The position numbers and the translations under genes were made by a program. From NCBI RefSeq assembly GCF_019207085.1, contig NZ_JAATOM010000016.1, forward strand, positions 1 through 64,000: DNA of 64,000 nucleotides, in the 5' to 3' direction. The notes under the pieces were generated by a model. The model did no database searches. It was not told where the DNA came from and saw only the letters and a list, made by a program, of their open reading frames with translations. Source of the DNA: Variovorax sp. dw_308 (GTDB lineage Bacteria > Pseudomonadota > Gammaproteobacteria > Burkholderiales > Burkholderiaceae_C). This document shows positions 26,151 through 34,994 of this stretch, one piece after another (within the stretch, counting starts at the first letter, position 1; every line of letters begins with the position of its first letter).

Positions 26151-27346
26151 GCTGCACCACCAGGCTTCAGGAACTGCTCAGCCAGGCTCACCCAGCAGGT
26201 CGCGCCGAGCGGGATCAGGTCGTCGTTGAAGTCATAGCTCGCGTTGTGCAGCGTGCACGGGCCGCCGCCGTGGTGCATGGCGCGGTGCGAACCGTCGCCG
26301 TTGCCGATGAAGGCATAGGCGCCGGGCTTGGCCTGCAGCATGAAGGAGAAATCCTCGGCGGTCATGGCCGGGTCTTGCGGCAGCACGTTGTCCTCGCCGA
26401 CGATGCCGGCCATCACGCGGCGCGCGAAGTCGGCCTCGGCCGCCGTGTTGATGGTGGGCGGGTAGTTGCGCACGAACTCGAACTCGCATTCCGCGTTGTG
26501 CACCGCGCACAGGCCCTCCGCGATCTGCTTCATGCGCGACTCGATCAGGTCCAGCACCTCGAGCGTGAAGGTGCGCACCGTGCCGCGCAGTTCGACGTTG
26601 TTCGGGATGACGTTGACCGCTTCGCCCGCGTGGAACATCGTCACCGAGACGACGCCCGCATCGGTCGGCTTCTTGTTGCGCGTGAGGATGGTCTGGAAGG
26701 CCTGCACCATCTCGCAGCCGATCGGCACCGGGTCGATGCCGGTATGCGGCAGCGCCGCGTGGCCGCCCTTGCCGCGGATGACGATGCGAAACTCGTTGCT
26801 CGACGCCATGCACGGGCCGGGGCTCACGGCAAACTGGCCGGCCTTCATGCCGGGCCAGTTGTGCATGCCGAACACGGCCTCCATCGGAAACTGCTCGAAC
26901 AGGCCTTCCTTGATCATCTCGCGCGCGCCGCCGCCACCCTCTTCCGCGGGCTGGAAGATCAGGTAGACGGTGCCGTCGAAGTTGCGGTTCTTCGCCAGGT
27001 GCTGCGCGGCGGCGAGCAGCATGGCGGTGTGGCCGTCGTGGCCGCAGGCGTGCATCTTGCCGTGGTGCTTGCTGGCATGTTCGAAGGTGTTGAGCTCGGT
27101 CACGGGCAGCGCGTCCATGTCGGCGCGCAGGCCGACGGCGCGGTCGCTGGTGCCGTTCTTCACGATGCCGATGACGCCGGTGGTGCCGAGGCCGCGATGG
27201 ATCGGGATGCCCCATTCGGTGAGCTTGGCCGCGACCACGTCGGCCGTACGCACCTCCTGGAAGCACAGTTCGGGATGGGCATGCAGGTCGCGTCGGACCG
27301 CGGCAATGCCGGCCGCCTGGGTGACGAGGGAATCGATGAGTTTCAT
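26147..27346 (-). CDS. M20 family amidohydrolase (hippurate hydrolase-like)
   Basis: The 399-residue enzyme shows the M20D aminoacylase/hippurate hydrolase motifs: RRDLHAHPEL (18-27), GLRADMDALP (72-81), MHACGHDGHT (98-107) with Cys101 and His103 as metal ligands, and FQPAEEGGGG (131-140) with the catalytic glutamate. It would cleave N-acyl amino acids. The ATG at 27346 gives the family N-terminus. Coupled by ATGA to the DUF2817 gene. Confidence 0.92.
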   Translation of the reverse strand: MKLIDSLVTQAAGIAAVRRDLHAHPELCFQEVRTADVVAAKLTEWGIPIHRGLGTTGVIGIVKNGTSDRAVGLRADMDALPVTELNTFEHASKHHGKMHACGHDGHTAMLLAAAQHLAKNRNFDGTVYLIFQPAEEGGGGAREMIKEGLFEQFPMEAVFGMHNWPGMKAGQFAVSPGPCMASSNEFRIVIRGKGGHAALPHTGIDPVPIGCEMVQAFQTILTRNKKPTDAGVVSVTMFHAGEAVNVIPNNVELRGTVRTFTLEVLDLIESRMKQIAEGLCAVHNAECEFEFVRNYPPTINTAAEADFARRVMAGIVGEDNVLPQDPAMTAEDFSFMLQAKPGAYAFIGNGDGSHRAMHHGGGPCTLHNASYDFNDDLIPLGATCWVSLAEQFLKPGGAA

Positions 27347-27413
27347 GGTGAGGACGAGTCTAGGCTTTGCGGCGATTGCTCGCAAAGCCCCTGCCTCGAA
27401 CCCCCGCAGGAAC

Positions 27414-28634
27414 TCAGCGGCCCATGTCCTTCAGCCATGCCGCGCGCGCCGCCAGCGCGGTGTCGGTGAAGTCGGTGAACAGGCCGTCGACGCCAAGCCG
27501 GTAGTACGCGAGGTACTCGTTCTTCGGGTCGCCCTTGTAGTCGCTGGCCAGGCGCCGGCTCTCGTTGCGGAAAGTGAAGGGGTGCACGAACAGGCCGGCC
27601 TTGTGCGCGTCGGCCACCAGGGTGGTCGGCGCCATCGACGTCGAATCGGCATCGTTGAGCTTGCCGTCGCCGTTGATGTCGACCTGCTTGCCGTCCGCGC
27701 CTATGGTGCCGCGGGTGCTGATGATGTAGCGCTTCCACGGGCCGATGCCGTCGGCGTAGGTGGCGATCTCGGCCAGGCCGGCCGGCGTCACCATCACGTC
27801 GAAGTTGCGCTTGTCGCCGGCCTTGGTCCATTCATAGGGGCGCTCCACCGGCACGGCGTAGGTCATCGCGCCGGTCCTGGGGTCGATGCCGTCGCCGTCG
27901 ATGAGCTGGATCAGCTTCGTCTTCAGACCCTTGCTCTTCATGTACTTGAGGCTGCCGGGCTCGAAGGACTGCACGAACACCGGCGCCGACTTGCTGTTGA
28001 GGCCGGCCTTGTCGAGCATGGCAATGAGCTTGTCCTCCATCGGCAGGCCCATGTCGCGGAACCAGGTGGGGTTCTTGGTCTCGGGGTAGATGGCGATGGG
28101 GCGGCCGGTTTCCTTCTGCCTGGCGGCCGCCAGGTCGAGGATATCCTGGAAGGTCGGAATCTTGTAGAGGCCATTGAACTGCTGCGGGCGCTCGGGGTCG
28201 GTGGAGATTGCACCGAGCGTCTTGATCTCGGCCAGCGTGAAGTCCTGGCTGAACCAGCCGGTCTGCGTTTCGCCATCGACCTGCATCGTCCTCTTGCGCG
28301 AGGCGAACTCCGGCTTCGTGGCCACGTTGGTGTTCAGCGCGAGGTTCGGATCGTGACGCGTGATCAGCACGCCGTCCTTCGTCGAGATCAGGTCCATCTC
28401 GATCACGTCGGCGCCGAGTTCGATGGCGCGCGTGTAGCCCTCGATGGTTTCCTCCGGGATGTAGCCGGAGGCGCCGCGGTGCGCCACCACCAGCGGCGGG
28501 CGACCGTCGAGCGTGGGCAAGGGTCGCTGGCCGGTGCCGCCCATGGTGCAGGCGCCCAGCGCAGCAAGCGCCGCGGCGGACAAGCTCATGGATACCGCGC
28601 GTGCGGCGGGGAATGGGGAAAGGATCGCGTGCAT
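27414..28634 (-). CDS. glpQ: glycerophosphodiester phosphodiesterase, periplasmic/lipoprotein (GlpQ type)
   Basis: The 406-residue protein hydrolyses glycerophosphodiesters to glycerol-3-phosphate and an alcohol. It has a lipoprotein-type leader with LGAC (Cys29) and the GDPD motifs AHRGASG (51-57), PEET (60-63), the metal-binding EMD (79-81) and a second histidine in TRHDP (His94). A calcium-like loop, DGDGID, lies in the middle. It is a single gene with its own promoter region in the gap to 28857. Confidence 0.9.
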   Translation of the reverse strand: MHAILSPFPAARAVSMSLSAAALAALGACTMGGTGQRPLPTLDGRPPLVVAHRGASGYIPEETIEGYTRAIELGADVIEMDLISTKDGVLITRHDPNLALNTNVATKPEFASRKRTMQVDGETQTGWFSQDFTLAEIKTLGAISTDPERPQQFNGLYKIPTFQDILDLAAARQKETGRPIAIYPETKNPTWFRDMGLPMEDKLIAMLDKAGLNSKSAPVFVQSFEPGSLKYMKSKGLKTKLIQLIDGDGIDPRTGAMTYAVPVERPYEWTKAGDKRNFDVMVTPAGLAEIATYADGIGPWKRYIISTRGTIGADGKQVDINGDGKLNDADSTSMAPTTLVADAHKAGLFVHPFTFRNESRRLASDYKGDPKNEYLAYYRLGVDGLFTDFTDTALAARAAWLKDMGR

Positions 28635-28857
28635 GGTTTTCTCCTTCTCTCGCTGTTGAGTGGATCTCCAGCCTACCCGGCTCGTGTGTCAGCACTTGTC
28701 ACAACGCACCTGTTGCGTGGGTTTTCATGTTGCATCTCCACCGCATGGGGGATGACATGGCACATGGACGACATTGAATTCGAGAACGAACTCACACGCG
28801 GCTGCCGGGCGTTCCAGGCGAGCGCCGAAGCGCCCCCACATCCGTGAGAATGAACCC

Positions 28858-30075
28858 ATGCCCACGCCACACGTCCTCTCCAGCCGCAGCCTGCACATCG
28901 CGCAAACCCTGGTGCGGATGAACACCGTCAGCAGCAGGAGCAATCTCGAACTGATCGACTTCATTCGCGACCACCTGGCCGGCATCGGCGTGCGCAGCCG
29001 CATCACCCGCAATGCCGACCGCAGCAAGGCCAACCTGTTCGCCACGCTGGGCGCGGGCAAGCCGGCCGGCGTGATCATCTCGGGCCACACCGACACGGTG
29101 CCCTGGGACGGACAGGACTGGAGCGTAGATCCGCTCTCGGGCATCGTGCAGGCATGGCCCGAAGGCGTGGCCGAGGATGGCGAGGTGCAGCACACGGTGC
29201 CGCGCCTGTATGGCCGCGGCGCGGCCGACATGAAGAGCTTCATCGCCATCGCGCTGGCCAATGCCGAGCGCTTCGTCGAAAGCAACTCGCCGTTCGCGGT
29301 GCACTTCGCCTTCAGCTATGACGAGGAGGTCGGCTGCTTCGGCGTGAAGGAATTGATCGCCGACATGAAAGAGGCCGGCATCAAGCCGCTGGCCTGCATC
29401 ATCGGCGAGCCCACCGGGATGGTGCCCGCGATCGCGCACAAGGGTGTGTACCGCTACAAGTGCTGCGTGCGCGGCAAGGAAGCGCACTCCTCGCTCACGC
29501 CGAACTCGGTCAACGCGATCGAGATGGGCGCCCGCGTGATCGGCAAGCTGGGCGACATGGCCGAAGGCTTCGAACTGCACGAGCCGCGCTACGAAGGCTT
29601 CGACGTGCCCTACAGCACCGCGAGCGTCGGCCAGTTCCATGGCGGCATCGCCGACAACGTGGTGCCGCGCGACGCCGAGTTCCGCTACGAGTTCCGCAAT
29701 CTGCCGACGGCGGATGCGCAGGAGATGCAGAAAGAGGTGCTCGCCTTTGCCGCGAAGACCGAGCTGGCAATGAAGAAGGTCGCGCCGGAGGCCGGCTTCA
29801 GCTTCGAGACGATCTGCGAAGTGCCCAGCTTCATGGGCTCGGCCAACGACCCGGTCACGCGCCTGGCGCAACGGCTGTCGGGCGAATCGCGCGTGACGCA
29901 GATCGCCTTCGGCACCGAGGCCGGGCTCTTCAAGAGCGCCGGCATCCCGACGGTGGTGTGCGGCCCCGGCAGCATCCACCAGGCGCACCAGCCCGACGAG
30001 TTCGTGACGCTGGACCAGTTGGCTCGCTGCGAGGAGTTCCTGCGCGGCCTGGCGACCACCAAGGCGATCGGGTGA
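28858..30075 (+). CDS. argE: acetylornithine deacetylase
   Basis: ArgE removes the acetyl group from N-acetylornithine in arginine synthesis. The 405 residues show M20A motifs: SGHTDTVPWDGQDW (from residue 75; His77, Asp79), GRGAADMKSF (119-128; Asp124) and SYDEEVGCFG (153-162; catalytic Glu156 and metal-binding Glu157). The start at 28858 gives the usual N-terminus. The DUF445 gene follows after 27 bases. Other deacetylases of the same family cannot be fully excluded. Confidence 0.88.
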   Translation: MPTPHVLSSRSLHIAQTLVRMNTVSSRSNLELIDFIRDHLAGIGVRSRITRNADRSKANLFATLGAGKPAGVIISGHTDTVPWDGQDWSVDPLSGIVQAWPEGVAEDGEVQHTVPRLYGRGAADMKSFIAIALANAERFVESNSPFAVHFAFSYDEEVGCFGVKELIADMKEAGIKPLACIIGEPTGMVPAIAHKGVYRYKCCVRGKEAHSSLTPNSVNAIEMGARVIGKLGDMAEGFELHEPRYEGFDVPYSTASVGQFHGGIADNVVPRDAEFRYEFRNLPTADAQEMQKEVLAFAAKTELAMKKVAPEAGFSFETICEVPSFMGSANDPVTRLAQRLSGESRVTQIAFGTEAGLFKSAGIPTVVCGPGSIHQAHQPDEFVTLDQLARCEEFLRGLATTKAIG

Positions 30076-30102
30076 GTGCAAAGTGGTTCTGCCTCCGGTG
30101 AC

Positions 30103-31341
30103 ATGAAGCGCGTCGCGCTGGCCCTGCTGTGCGGCGCGGCGCTGCTCTATGCGCTGTCCAGCGTGATGGGTGCGCGCTACCCTGGTGCGGCAGGGGGCGC
30201 GTGGGGCTACGTCGCGGCATTCTCCGAAGCGGCCATGGTGGGCGCCATTGCCGACTGGTTTGCGGTGGTCGCGCTGTTCCGCCATCCGCTCGGCCTGCCG
30301 ATACCGCACACGGCCATCATCCCCAGCAACAAGGATCGCATCGGCGCCAAGCTGGCCGGCTTCATCTGCAACAACTTCCTCGGCACGGAGCAGGTGCTGG
30401 TAAAGCTGCGCGAGTTCGACGCCGCGGGCCGGCTGGCCGACTGGCTGGCGCGGCCGGCCAGCGCGGACAAGCTCGGCGAATGGGGCGTGCTGGCCGCACG
30501 CTACGGGCTGTCCGCCTTCGATGACGCGCGGGTGCGCGACTTCCTCGGCAACATCGCCAAGGCGGGCATTGCCCAACTCGACATCGCCCGTGCCGCCGGG
30601 CAAGCCCTCGAAGCTCTGACCGCTGGCGGCCGCCACCAGACCCTGCTGAACGACGCCCTGGCCCAGATCTCCGAACTGCTCGAAGGCGAGACCGCGCAGG
30701 CGCAGATCACCGAGGCCATTGCGCGCGAGGTCAAGTCGTTGCGCTTCGTCGGTCTGGACCAGGTCGCCGCGCGGCTTGGCACGAAGAAGGTGGTGTCCGC
30801 CGTCGCCAGGAGCCTGGCCGAGATCGCGGCCGAGCCGGACCACCCTTTGCGCGCGCGCTTCGACGGCGCCATGGCCAGCTTCATTGCCCGGCTGCAGCAC
30901 GATCCCGCGTTCCACGAGCGGGGGGAGGAAATCCGCGCCGAGCTCATGGCGCACCCTGCCCTCGGCGAGTACCTGCACGGCCTGTGGGACGAGTTGCTCG
31001 GCTGGCTGCGCGAAGACCTCGGCCGCGCCGACTCCATCATCGGCCAGCGGATTGCCGCACTGACCTCGGCGCTCGGCACACGCCTGCAGTCCGACACGGA
31101 GATCCGGAAGTGGATCAACGAACAGATCGAAGCCGCCGCGCCGCTGGCCATCGAGCGCTACCGCGAAGACATCCGCCGCTACATCATCGAGCGCGTCGGC
31201 CAATGGAACGCCCACGAGATGACCCGCGAACTGGAACAGCACATCGGCCGCGACCTGCAGTTCATCCGCGTCAACGGCACGCTGGTCGGCGGGCTCGTGG
31301 GGCTGGTCATCCATGCAGTGACGCACTGGGTGCGCGGCTGA
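30103..31341 (+). CDS. DUF445 family membrane protein
   Basis: The 412-residue protein has an N-terminal transmembrane helix, the DUF445 core motif AAMVGAIADWFAVVALFRHPLGLPIP in part (around residues 44-69), a long helical middle, and a last hydrophobic segment VGGLVGLVIHAVTHWV at the C-terminus. DUF445 proteins (YjiN type) are inner-membrane proteins of unknown function. The start at 30103 is chosen because the earlier ATG would overlap the argE stop region with no homology. Repeat A2 follows directly. Confidence 0.88.
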   Translation: MKRVALALLCGAALLYALSSVMGARYPGAAGGAWGYVAAFSEAAMVGAIADWFAVVALFRHPLGLPIPHTAIIPSNKDRIGAKLAGFICNNFLGTEQVLVKLREFDAAGRLADWLARPASADKLGEWGVLAARYGLSAFDDARVRDFLGNIAKAGIAQLDIARAAGQALEALTAGGRHQTLLNDALAQISELLEGETAQAQITEAIAREVKSLRFVGLDQVAARLGTKKVVSAVARSLAEIAAEPDHPLRARFDGAMASFIARLQHDPAFHERGEEIRAELMAHPALGEYLHGLWDELLGWLREDLGRADSIIGQRIAALTSALGTRLQSDTEIRKWINEQIEAAAPLAIERYREDIRRYIIERVGQWNAHEMTRELEQHIGRDLQFIRVNGTLVGGLVGLVIHAVTHWVRG

Positions 31342-31342
31342 A

Positions 31343-31469
31343 GAAGGTGTGAATCTTTCTACTGCGGCCACCGATCTCGGCCCTGCGCTGCTCGCCGTAC
31401 AGGTGTACGGCTGCGCTGCGCGAACCGGCCTCCTGGCAGGCGCCCTCGCTACGAAATCTTCACACCTTC
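31343..31469. repeat. palindromic repeat family A, copy 2 (inverted)
   Basis: This copy begins GAAGGTGTGAA two bases after the DUF445 stop and ends TTCACACCTTC. It is the reverse complement relative to copies 1 and 3: CTACTGCGG is at its left and GCGCCCTCGCTACGAAAT at its right. The central hairpin is GCCGTAC-AGGT-GTACGGC (31394-31411), where one base pair differs from copy 1 by a paired change. Confidence 0.85.
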
Positions 31470-31516
31470 TCACCCGGCCCGATCAAGCAGTACTTTCGAC
31501 CTGATTGCGCACGACA

Positions 31517-31532
31517 AGATACATGTGTATCT
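31517..31532. promoter_or_regulatory. palindrome AGATACATGTGTATCT upstream of a small gene
   Basis: Fourteen of 16 bases are symmetric, with perfect six-base arms AGATAC/GTATCT. It lies 25 bases before the start of the gene at 31558, where an operator overlapping a promoter would be expected. A TTGCGC at 31505 could be a -35 element. No matching regulator is identified. Confidence 0.35.
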
Positions 31533-31557
31533 TTATGTGTCCGAGAAAGGCTGTTCG

Positions 31558-31899
31558 ATGGACCTGGATTTTCATGTTCAGAAGATTGACGCGCTCACGC
31601 CCCGAGCCGCCAAGATCGCCCTGCGAATGCTGGATGGCGACCCGCGCATCCCGACCGAATGGGTCGTGACCCTGCGCCCAGCCCTGGTCGGCCGCAGCAC
31701 GGAATCGGAGGGGTTCAGGAGCACCGACTGGATGACGATGGCCGCCATCGAGAAGCCAGCGATCCGGCGCTTCGCCGAGTTCTTCGAAAGCCGCGAGCAG
31801 CGCCACGCCCGCCTCTGGGTCATGAGCTTGCGCAAGGCATCGCAGCAACTGAACGACCAATCCGCTGTCGACACGGCCAACGGTTCGCTGGCGGGCTGA
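31558..31899 (+). CDS. hypothetical protein, 113 residues
   Basis: A small soluble protein without signal peptide or membrane segment, rich in Arg, Ala and acidic residues. Motifs seen are DWMTMAAIEKPAIRRFAEFFESREQRHARL in part (about 56-85), which suggests two amphipathic helices. The ATG at 31558 has AAAGG seven bases upstream; an in-frame ATG at 31525 is less well placed. I do not recognise a family. A palindrome upstream may regulate it. Confidence 0.55.
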   Translation: MDLDFHVQKIDALTPRAAKIALRMLDGDPRIPTEWVVTLRPALVGRSTESEGFRSTDWMTMAAIEKPAIRRFAEFFESREQRHARLWVMSLRKASQQLNDQSAVDTANGSLAG

Positions 31900-31984
31900 G
31901 CGGGTTTTGGCGAGCCCGAGGGAAGCCGGCAGCGCCTCGACGCCTTAGCATTCACTCTCGGCAACCGTTGCCGAGGGAGAACAA

Positions 31985-32362
31985 ATGCCAAGCGCCACCG
32001 CCGCGAGCACCGTGCAGGCCCAACTGGACGCCTACAACGCCAAAGACCTTGAAGCGCTGCTTCACACGTATGCGCCCGACGCCGGGCAATTCACCTTGCA
32101 TGGCGAGTGCCTGGCGCGTGGACACGAAGAGATGCGCCCGCGCTTCGCCGCACGGCTATCGGAGACTGACCTTCATGCCAGCCTGATATCGAGAATCGTG
32201 ATGGGCAATCTCGTCACGGACCATGAACGGGTGACCCGCAACTTCCCGGAAGGCCGCGGCACGGTCGAGATGTTGTGCATCTACGAGGTCGCGGACGGTC
32301 GCATCCAGCGCGCTACCTTCGCCATGGGCGAGCAAAGGATCGAGTCGGCGCAAGACGGCTGA
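31985..32362 (+). CDS. SnoaL/NTF2-like fold protein
   Basis: The 125-residue protein fits the nuclear-transport-factor-2/SnoaL superfamily: an N-terminal helix with VQAQLDAYNAKDLEALLHTYAPDA, a cone-like beta sheet and the ending CIYEVADGRIQRATF. These proteins are ligand-binding or isomerase-type; no catalytic residues can be assigned. A strong GAGGGAGA ribosome-binding site precedes the ATG. It is a single gene between the small hypothetical gene and the convergent coaX. Confidence 0.8.
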   Translation: MPSATAASTVQAQLDAYNAKDLEALLHTYAPDAGQFTLHGECLARGHEEMRPRFAARLSETDLHASLISRIVMGNLVTDHERVTRNFPEGRGTVEMLCIYEVADGRIQRATFAMGEQRIESAQDG

Positions 32363-32365
32363 CCG

Positions 32366-33139
32366 TCAGTTCGCCAGCATCCGCTCCTGCGCAATCACCA
32401 GCAGCCCATCCATGATCAGGCTCTCGACCAGTTCGAACGGCGACACCATCGACGGCGCCATCTTCCAGCCAGCCCCGCCGGCCATGTAGCGCACCGGCTC
32501 CGCGCCGCAGTGCTTGCGCACATGCTCCACCATGCGCTCGACGGCGCCGGCAATCGCGTAGGTGCCGCCGCTGGTGAGTGCATCGCTCGTGTTGGTGGGG
32601 AAATCGGTGACTTCACCGGTCGGCACGTGCAGCCCCGCCGTGCCCGACTCCAGCGCCTTCAGCATGATCCCGTGCCCCGGCAGGATCAGCCCGCCCAGGA
32701 ACTTGCCGTTGGTGTCGATGGCCTCCACCGTGACGGCCGTGCCGATCAGCACCACCACCATCGGCCGGGCCGGGCCTTCCGCCAGCATGCGATGCCGCGC
32801 GCCGATCATCGCCACCCAGCGGTCGGCGCCGAGGCGCGTCGGATGGTCGTAGCCATTGATGATCCCGGCCTCGGCCGAGCTCGACACCACCCAGCGGGCG
32901 GCGCAGTCGAAGCGCTCGTGGACCTGCTCCTCGGCGCGGCGCCGCAACTGGTCGCCGGCCACCACGCAACCCAGCATCGAGGCCGGCTCGGGCAAGTCGG
33001 CCCAGGCGCCTTCGGCAAGGCTTTCGATGTGGTCCAGGAACTCGGCCCCGTGCCCGAGCAGGTTGGCGCCGGGACGCGGCGCATCGTACATGGCCCACTT
33101 GAGGCGCGTGTTGCCGATGTCGATGGCGAGGAATGTCAT
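32366..33139 (-). CDS. coaX: type III pantothenate kinase
   Basis: CoaX phosphorylates pantothenate, the first step of coenzyme A synthesis. The 257-residue protein begins with the ATP-binding MTFLAIDIGNTRLKW (1-15), and has GADRWVAMIGAR, the VVVLIGTAVTVEAID strand and GGLILPG typical of this ASKHA-fold kinase. The start at 33139 gives the family N-terminus. It is divergent from the MDR reductase gene 47 bases away. Confidence 0.93.
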   Translation of the reverse strand: MTFLAIDIGNTRLKWAMYDAPRPGANLLGHGAEFLDHIESLAEGAWADLPEPASMLGCVVAGDQLRRRAEEQVHERFDCAARWVVSSSAEAGIINGYDHPTRLGADRWVAMIGARHRMLAEGPARPMVVVLIGTAVTVEAIDTNGKFLGGLILPGHGIMLKALESGTAGLHVPTGEVTDFPTNTSDALTSGGTYAIAGAVERMVEHVRKHCGAEPVRYMAGGAGWKMAPSMVSPFELVESLIMDGLLVIAQERMLAN

Positions 33140-33186
33140 GCGCGGCATTATGCTGAGCCCTTTTGATTCACACAGGGACACAAGCG

Positions 33187-34167
33187 ATGCGAAGCGTGAT
33201 CATCGAGAAGTTCGGCAACCCCAGCGAGGTGCTGACACTGGGCGAGCGTCCCCTGGCCGAGCCCGGCCCCGGCCAGGTTCGCGTGCGCATGACCATGTCG
33301 CCGATCCACAACCACGACCTGGCGATTGTGCGCGGTGTGTACGGCTACAAGCCGCCGCTGCCAGCCACGCCGGGCACGGAGGCTGTCGGCATCGTCGATG
33401 CGCTCGGCGAGGGCGTCGGCTCACCGGCCAAGGGCCAGCGCGTGATGATGGCCGGCGCCACGGCGACCTGGGCCGAGTACTTCCTGGCGCCCGCGGCCAA
33501 GCTCATCCCCGTGCCCGACGCCCTGCCCGACGAGGCAGCTTGCCAGCTCATCGCGATGCCGCTGAGCGCCGCAATGCTGCTGGAAGACCTGCAGTTGAAG
33601 CCCGGCGAATGGATGGTGCAGAACACGGCCAACGGCGCGGTCGGCAAGACCGTCGCGGGGCTGGCCCAGGCGCGCGGCATCCATGTCGTGAACCTGGTGC
33701 GGCGCGACGCGGGCATCGCCGAACTGCAAGCACTCGGCATTGCCAATGCCGTCTCCACCGAGCAACCCGGCTGGCAGGAGCGCGTCAAGGCAATCACCGG
33801 CGATGCGCCGATCCTGCGCGCGGTCGATTCAATCGGCGGCGATGCGGCGAACCAGATCGCCGGGATCATGGCGGTTGGCGGCACGCTGGTGTCCTTCGGC
33901 GCGATGTCGGGCAAGCCGCTGGTCATCGGCGCGGACAACCTGATCTTCAAGCAGGCCACGGTCAAGGGCTTCTGGGGCGCAAAGCGCAGCGAAAGCACGC
34001 CGCCCGCCGAACTGGCGAGGCTGATTGGCGAGTTGATGAAGGCCGTGGCGACCGGCGCCCTGAAATTGCCGGTGGAAGCTGCCTTCGACATTGCGCGGGC
34101 TGCCGAGGCCGCCGCCGCGAGCGATGTGCCGGGCCGCGCCGGGAAGATCGTGCTCACCGCGGGCTGA
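33187..34167 (+). CDS. zinc-independent MDR reductase (enoyl-CoA/quinone reductase type)
   Basis: The 326-residue protein belongs to the medium-chain dehydrogenase/reductase superfamily. It resembles the mitochondrial-type trans-2-enoyl-CoA reductase group: MSPIHNHDLAIVRGVYG near residues 36-52, PGTEAVGIVDALG, NTANGAVGKTVAGLAQ as the NADPH-binding turn, and FKQATVKGFWGAK. No structural-zinc cysteines are present. It probably reduces an activated double bond with NADPH. The substrate is uncertain. Confidence 0.85.
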   Translation: MRSVIIEKFGNPSEVLTLGERPLAEPGPGQVRVRMTMSPIHNHDLAIVRGVYGYKPPLPATPGTEAVGIVDALGEGVGSPAKGQRVMMAGATATWAEYFLAPAAKLIPVPDALPDEAACQLIAMPLSAAMLLEDLQLKPGEWMVQNTANGAVGKTVAGLAQARGIHVVNLVRRDAGIAELQALGIANAVSTEQPGWQERVKAITGDAPILRAVDSIGGDAANQIAGIMAVGGTLVSFGAMSGKPLVIGADNLIFKQATVKGFWGAKRSESTPPAELARLIGELMKAVATGALKLPVEAAFDIARAAEAAAASDVPGRAGKIVLTAG

Positions 34168-34287
34168 AGCCGGCCTCGGACTGCTTCGAGTCCGCCGCGA
34201 GGGCGCGCCCCGCTTGAGATGGGCGCCGGGCCGCAGACCGCCCCGGCAGGGGATTCACGGCCCGCTGAAGACCGGCCAAGCGCCTGC

Positions 34288-34315
34288 TCAGTTCTGCTTT
34301 CACGGCAGGCCGCGC
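34288..34315. repeat. duplicated tail of the rhodanese gene, outer copy
   Basis: These 28 bases match 34445-34472, the last 28 bases of the rhodanese gene, at 26 positions and in the same orientation. The two copies flank repeat A3, separated from it by 7 bases on the left and 1 on the right. In the outer copy the tryptophan codon is a stop, so it is not coding. Confidence 0.75.
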
Positions 34316-34322
34316 AAGCTCA

Positions 34323-34443
34323 GAAGGTGTGAAGATTTCGTAGCGAGGGCGTCGAGGTCGGGCCGAGGACCGGAGCCGTACTCCAGTACGGTGAGGACCG
34401 CAGGCCCGAGATCGGCGTCCGCAGTAGAAAGATTCACACCTTC
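34323..34443. repeat. palindromic repeat family A, copy 3
   Basis: In the same orientation as copy 1 and nearly identical in its arms (GAAGATTTCGTAGCGAGGGCG on the left, in part). The central hairpin is CCGTAC-TCCA-GTACGG (34376-34391). It ends one base after the stop of the rhodanese gene. It is flanked by a 28-base direct duplication of that gene's end. Confidence 0.85.
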
Positions 34444-34444
34444 T

Positions 34445-34897
34445 TCAGTTCTGCTTCCACGGCAGGCCACGGAAGCGCCAGCCGCCGACGTGCCCGCGCT
34501 GGCCATGCTCGTCGGGATTGCCCTCGAAGCCTTCGAGGATGTTGTACGCCTCGATGCCCAGTTCGGTCGCGCGCTTCGCTGCGGAAATGGAACGCACGCC
34601 GCTGCGGCACAGCATGACGGCCTTGCGCCCCTGCGGCACGCCGGCTCGGAGGCCTTCGTCGAAATCCGCGTTCGGCACCATGCCGGGCCATTGCTTCCAG
34701 GCCAGGCCCAGGCTGCCGGGCACATAGCCCACCCATTCGCGCTCGGCGTCGCTGCGGACGTCCACCAATACGGCTTCCCCGCTGGCCACCCATTGGGCGG
34801 CCAGCATGGGGCTGATGTCGCCCGCGTAGCCTGTCGCGGGCCGGACGTCGCCCAGGGGCGTGGAATTTGCACTTGAAGGAGAGGTCGGGGCAGTCAT
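34445..34897 (-). CDS. rhodanese-like sulfurtransferase domain protein
   Basis: The 150-residue protein holds a single rhodanese domain: AVLVDVRSDAEREWVGYVPGS (about 41-61, quoted in part) and the active-site loop CRSGVRS with the sulfur-carrying cysteine near residue 98. Single-domain rhodaneses pass sulfane sulfur to acceptors such as cyanide or thiols. The start at 34897 precedes the MTAPTSP N-terminus. It is divergent from the CopG-type regulator gene with 97 bases between, which include a palindromic operator candidate. Confidence 0.9.
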   Translation of the reverse strand: MTAPTSPSSANSTPLGDVRPATGYAGDISPMLAAQWVASGEAVLVDVRSDAEREWVGYVPGSLGLAWKQWPGMVPNADFDEGLRAGVPQGRKAVMLCRSGVRSISAAKRATELGIEAYNILEGFEGNPDEHGQRGHVGGWRFRGLPWKQN

Positions 34898-34964
34898 GCA
34901 CAAATTTTGCCACTCGCCGGCAAATTGTGATTCGACAAAAAACCATCCACTTAACATCCGTTCG

Positions 34965-34980
34965 CCATCCATATGGATGG
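34965..34980. promoter_or_regulatory. perfect 16-bp palindrome CCATCCATATGGATGG, candidate operator
   Basis: The palindrome is perfectly symmetric and lies 15 bases before the start of the ribbon-helix-helix gene. Further CCATCC/CATCC half-sites lie at 34943-34948 and about 34955-34959 on the same side. Ribbon-helix-helix proteins bind tandem short half-sites, so autoregulation is likely, perhaps with control of the divergent rhodanese gene too. Confidence 0.55.
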
Positions 34981-34994
34981 TGTACGATGCGTCC

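Noticed and set aside
28764..28847. Short plus-strand frame just before argE (27 codons, acidic start)
   Set aside because: No ribosome-binding site, composition not distinctive, and it fills an ordinary leader; treated as chance.
28792..31473. Very long minus-strand open frame (893 codons) over argE and the DUF445 gene
   Set aside because: It is the antisense shadow produced by GC-rich codon use; the product is rich in Arg, Gly and Ala without motifs, while the plus-strand genes have clear families.
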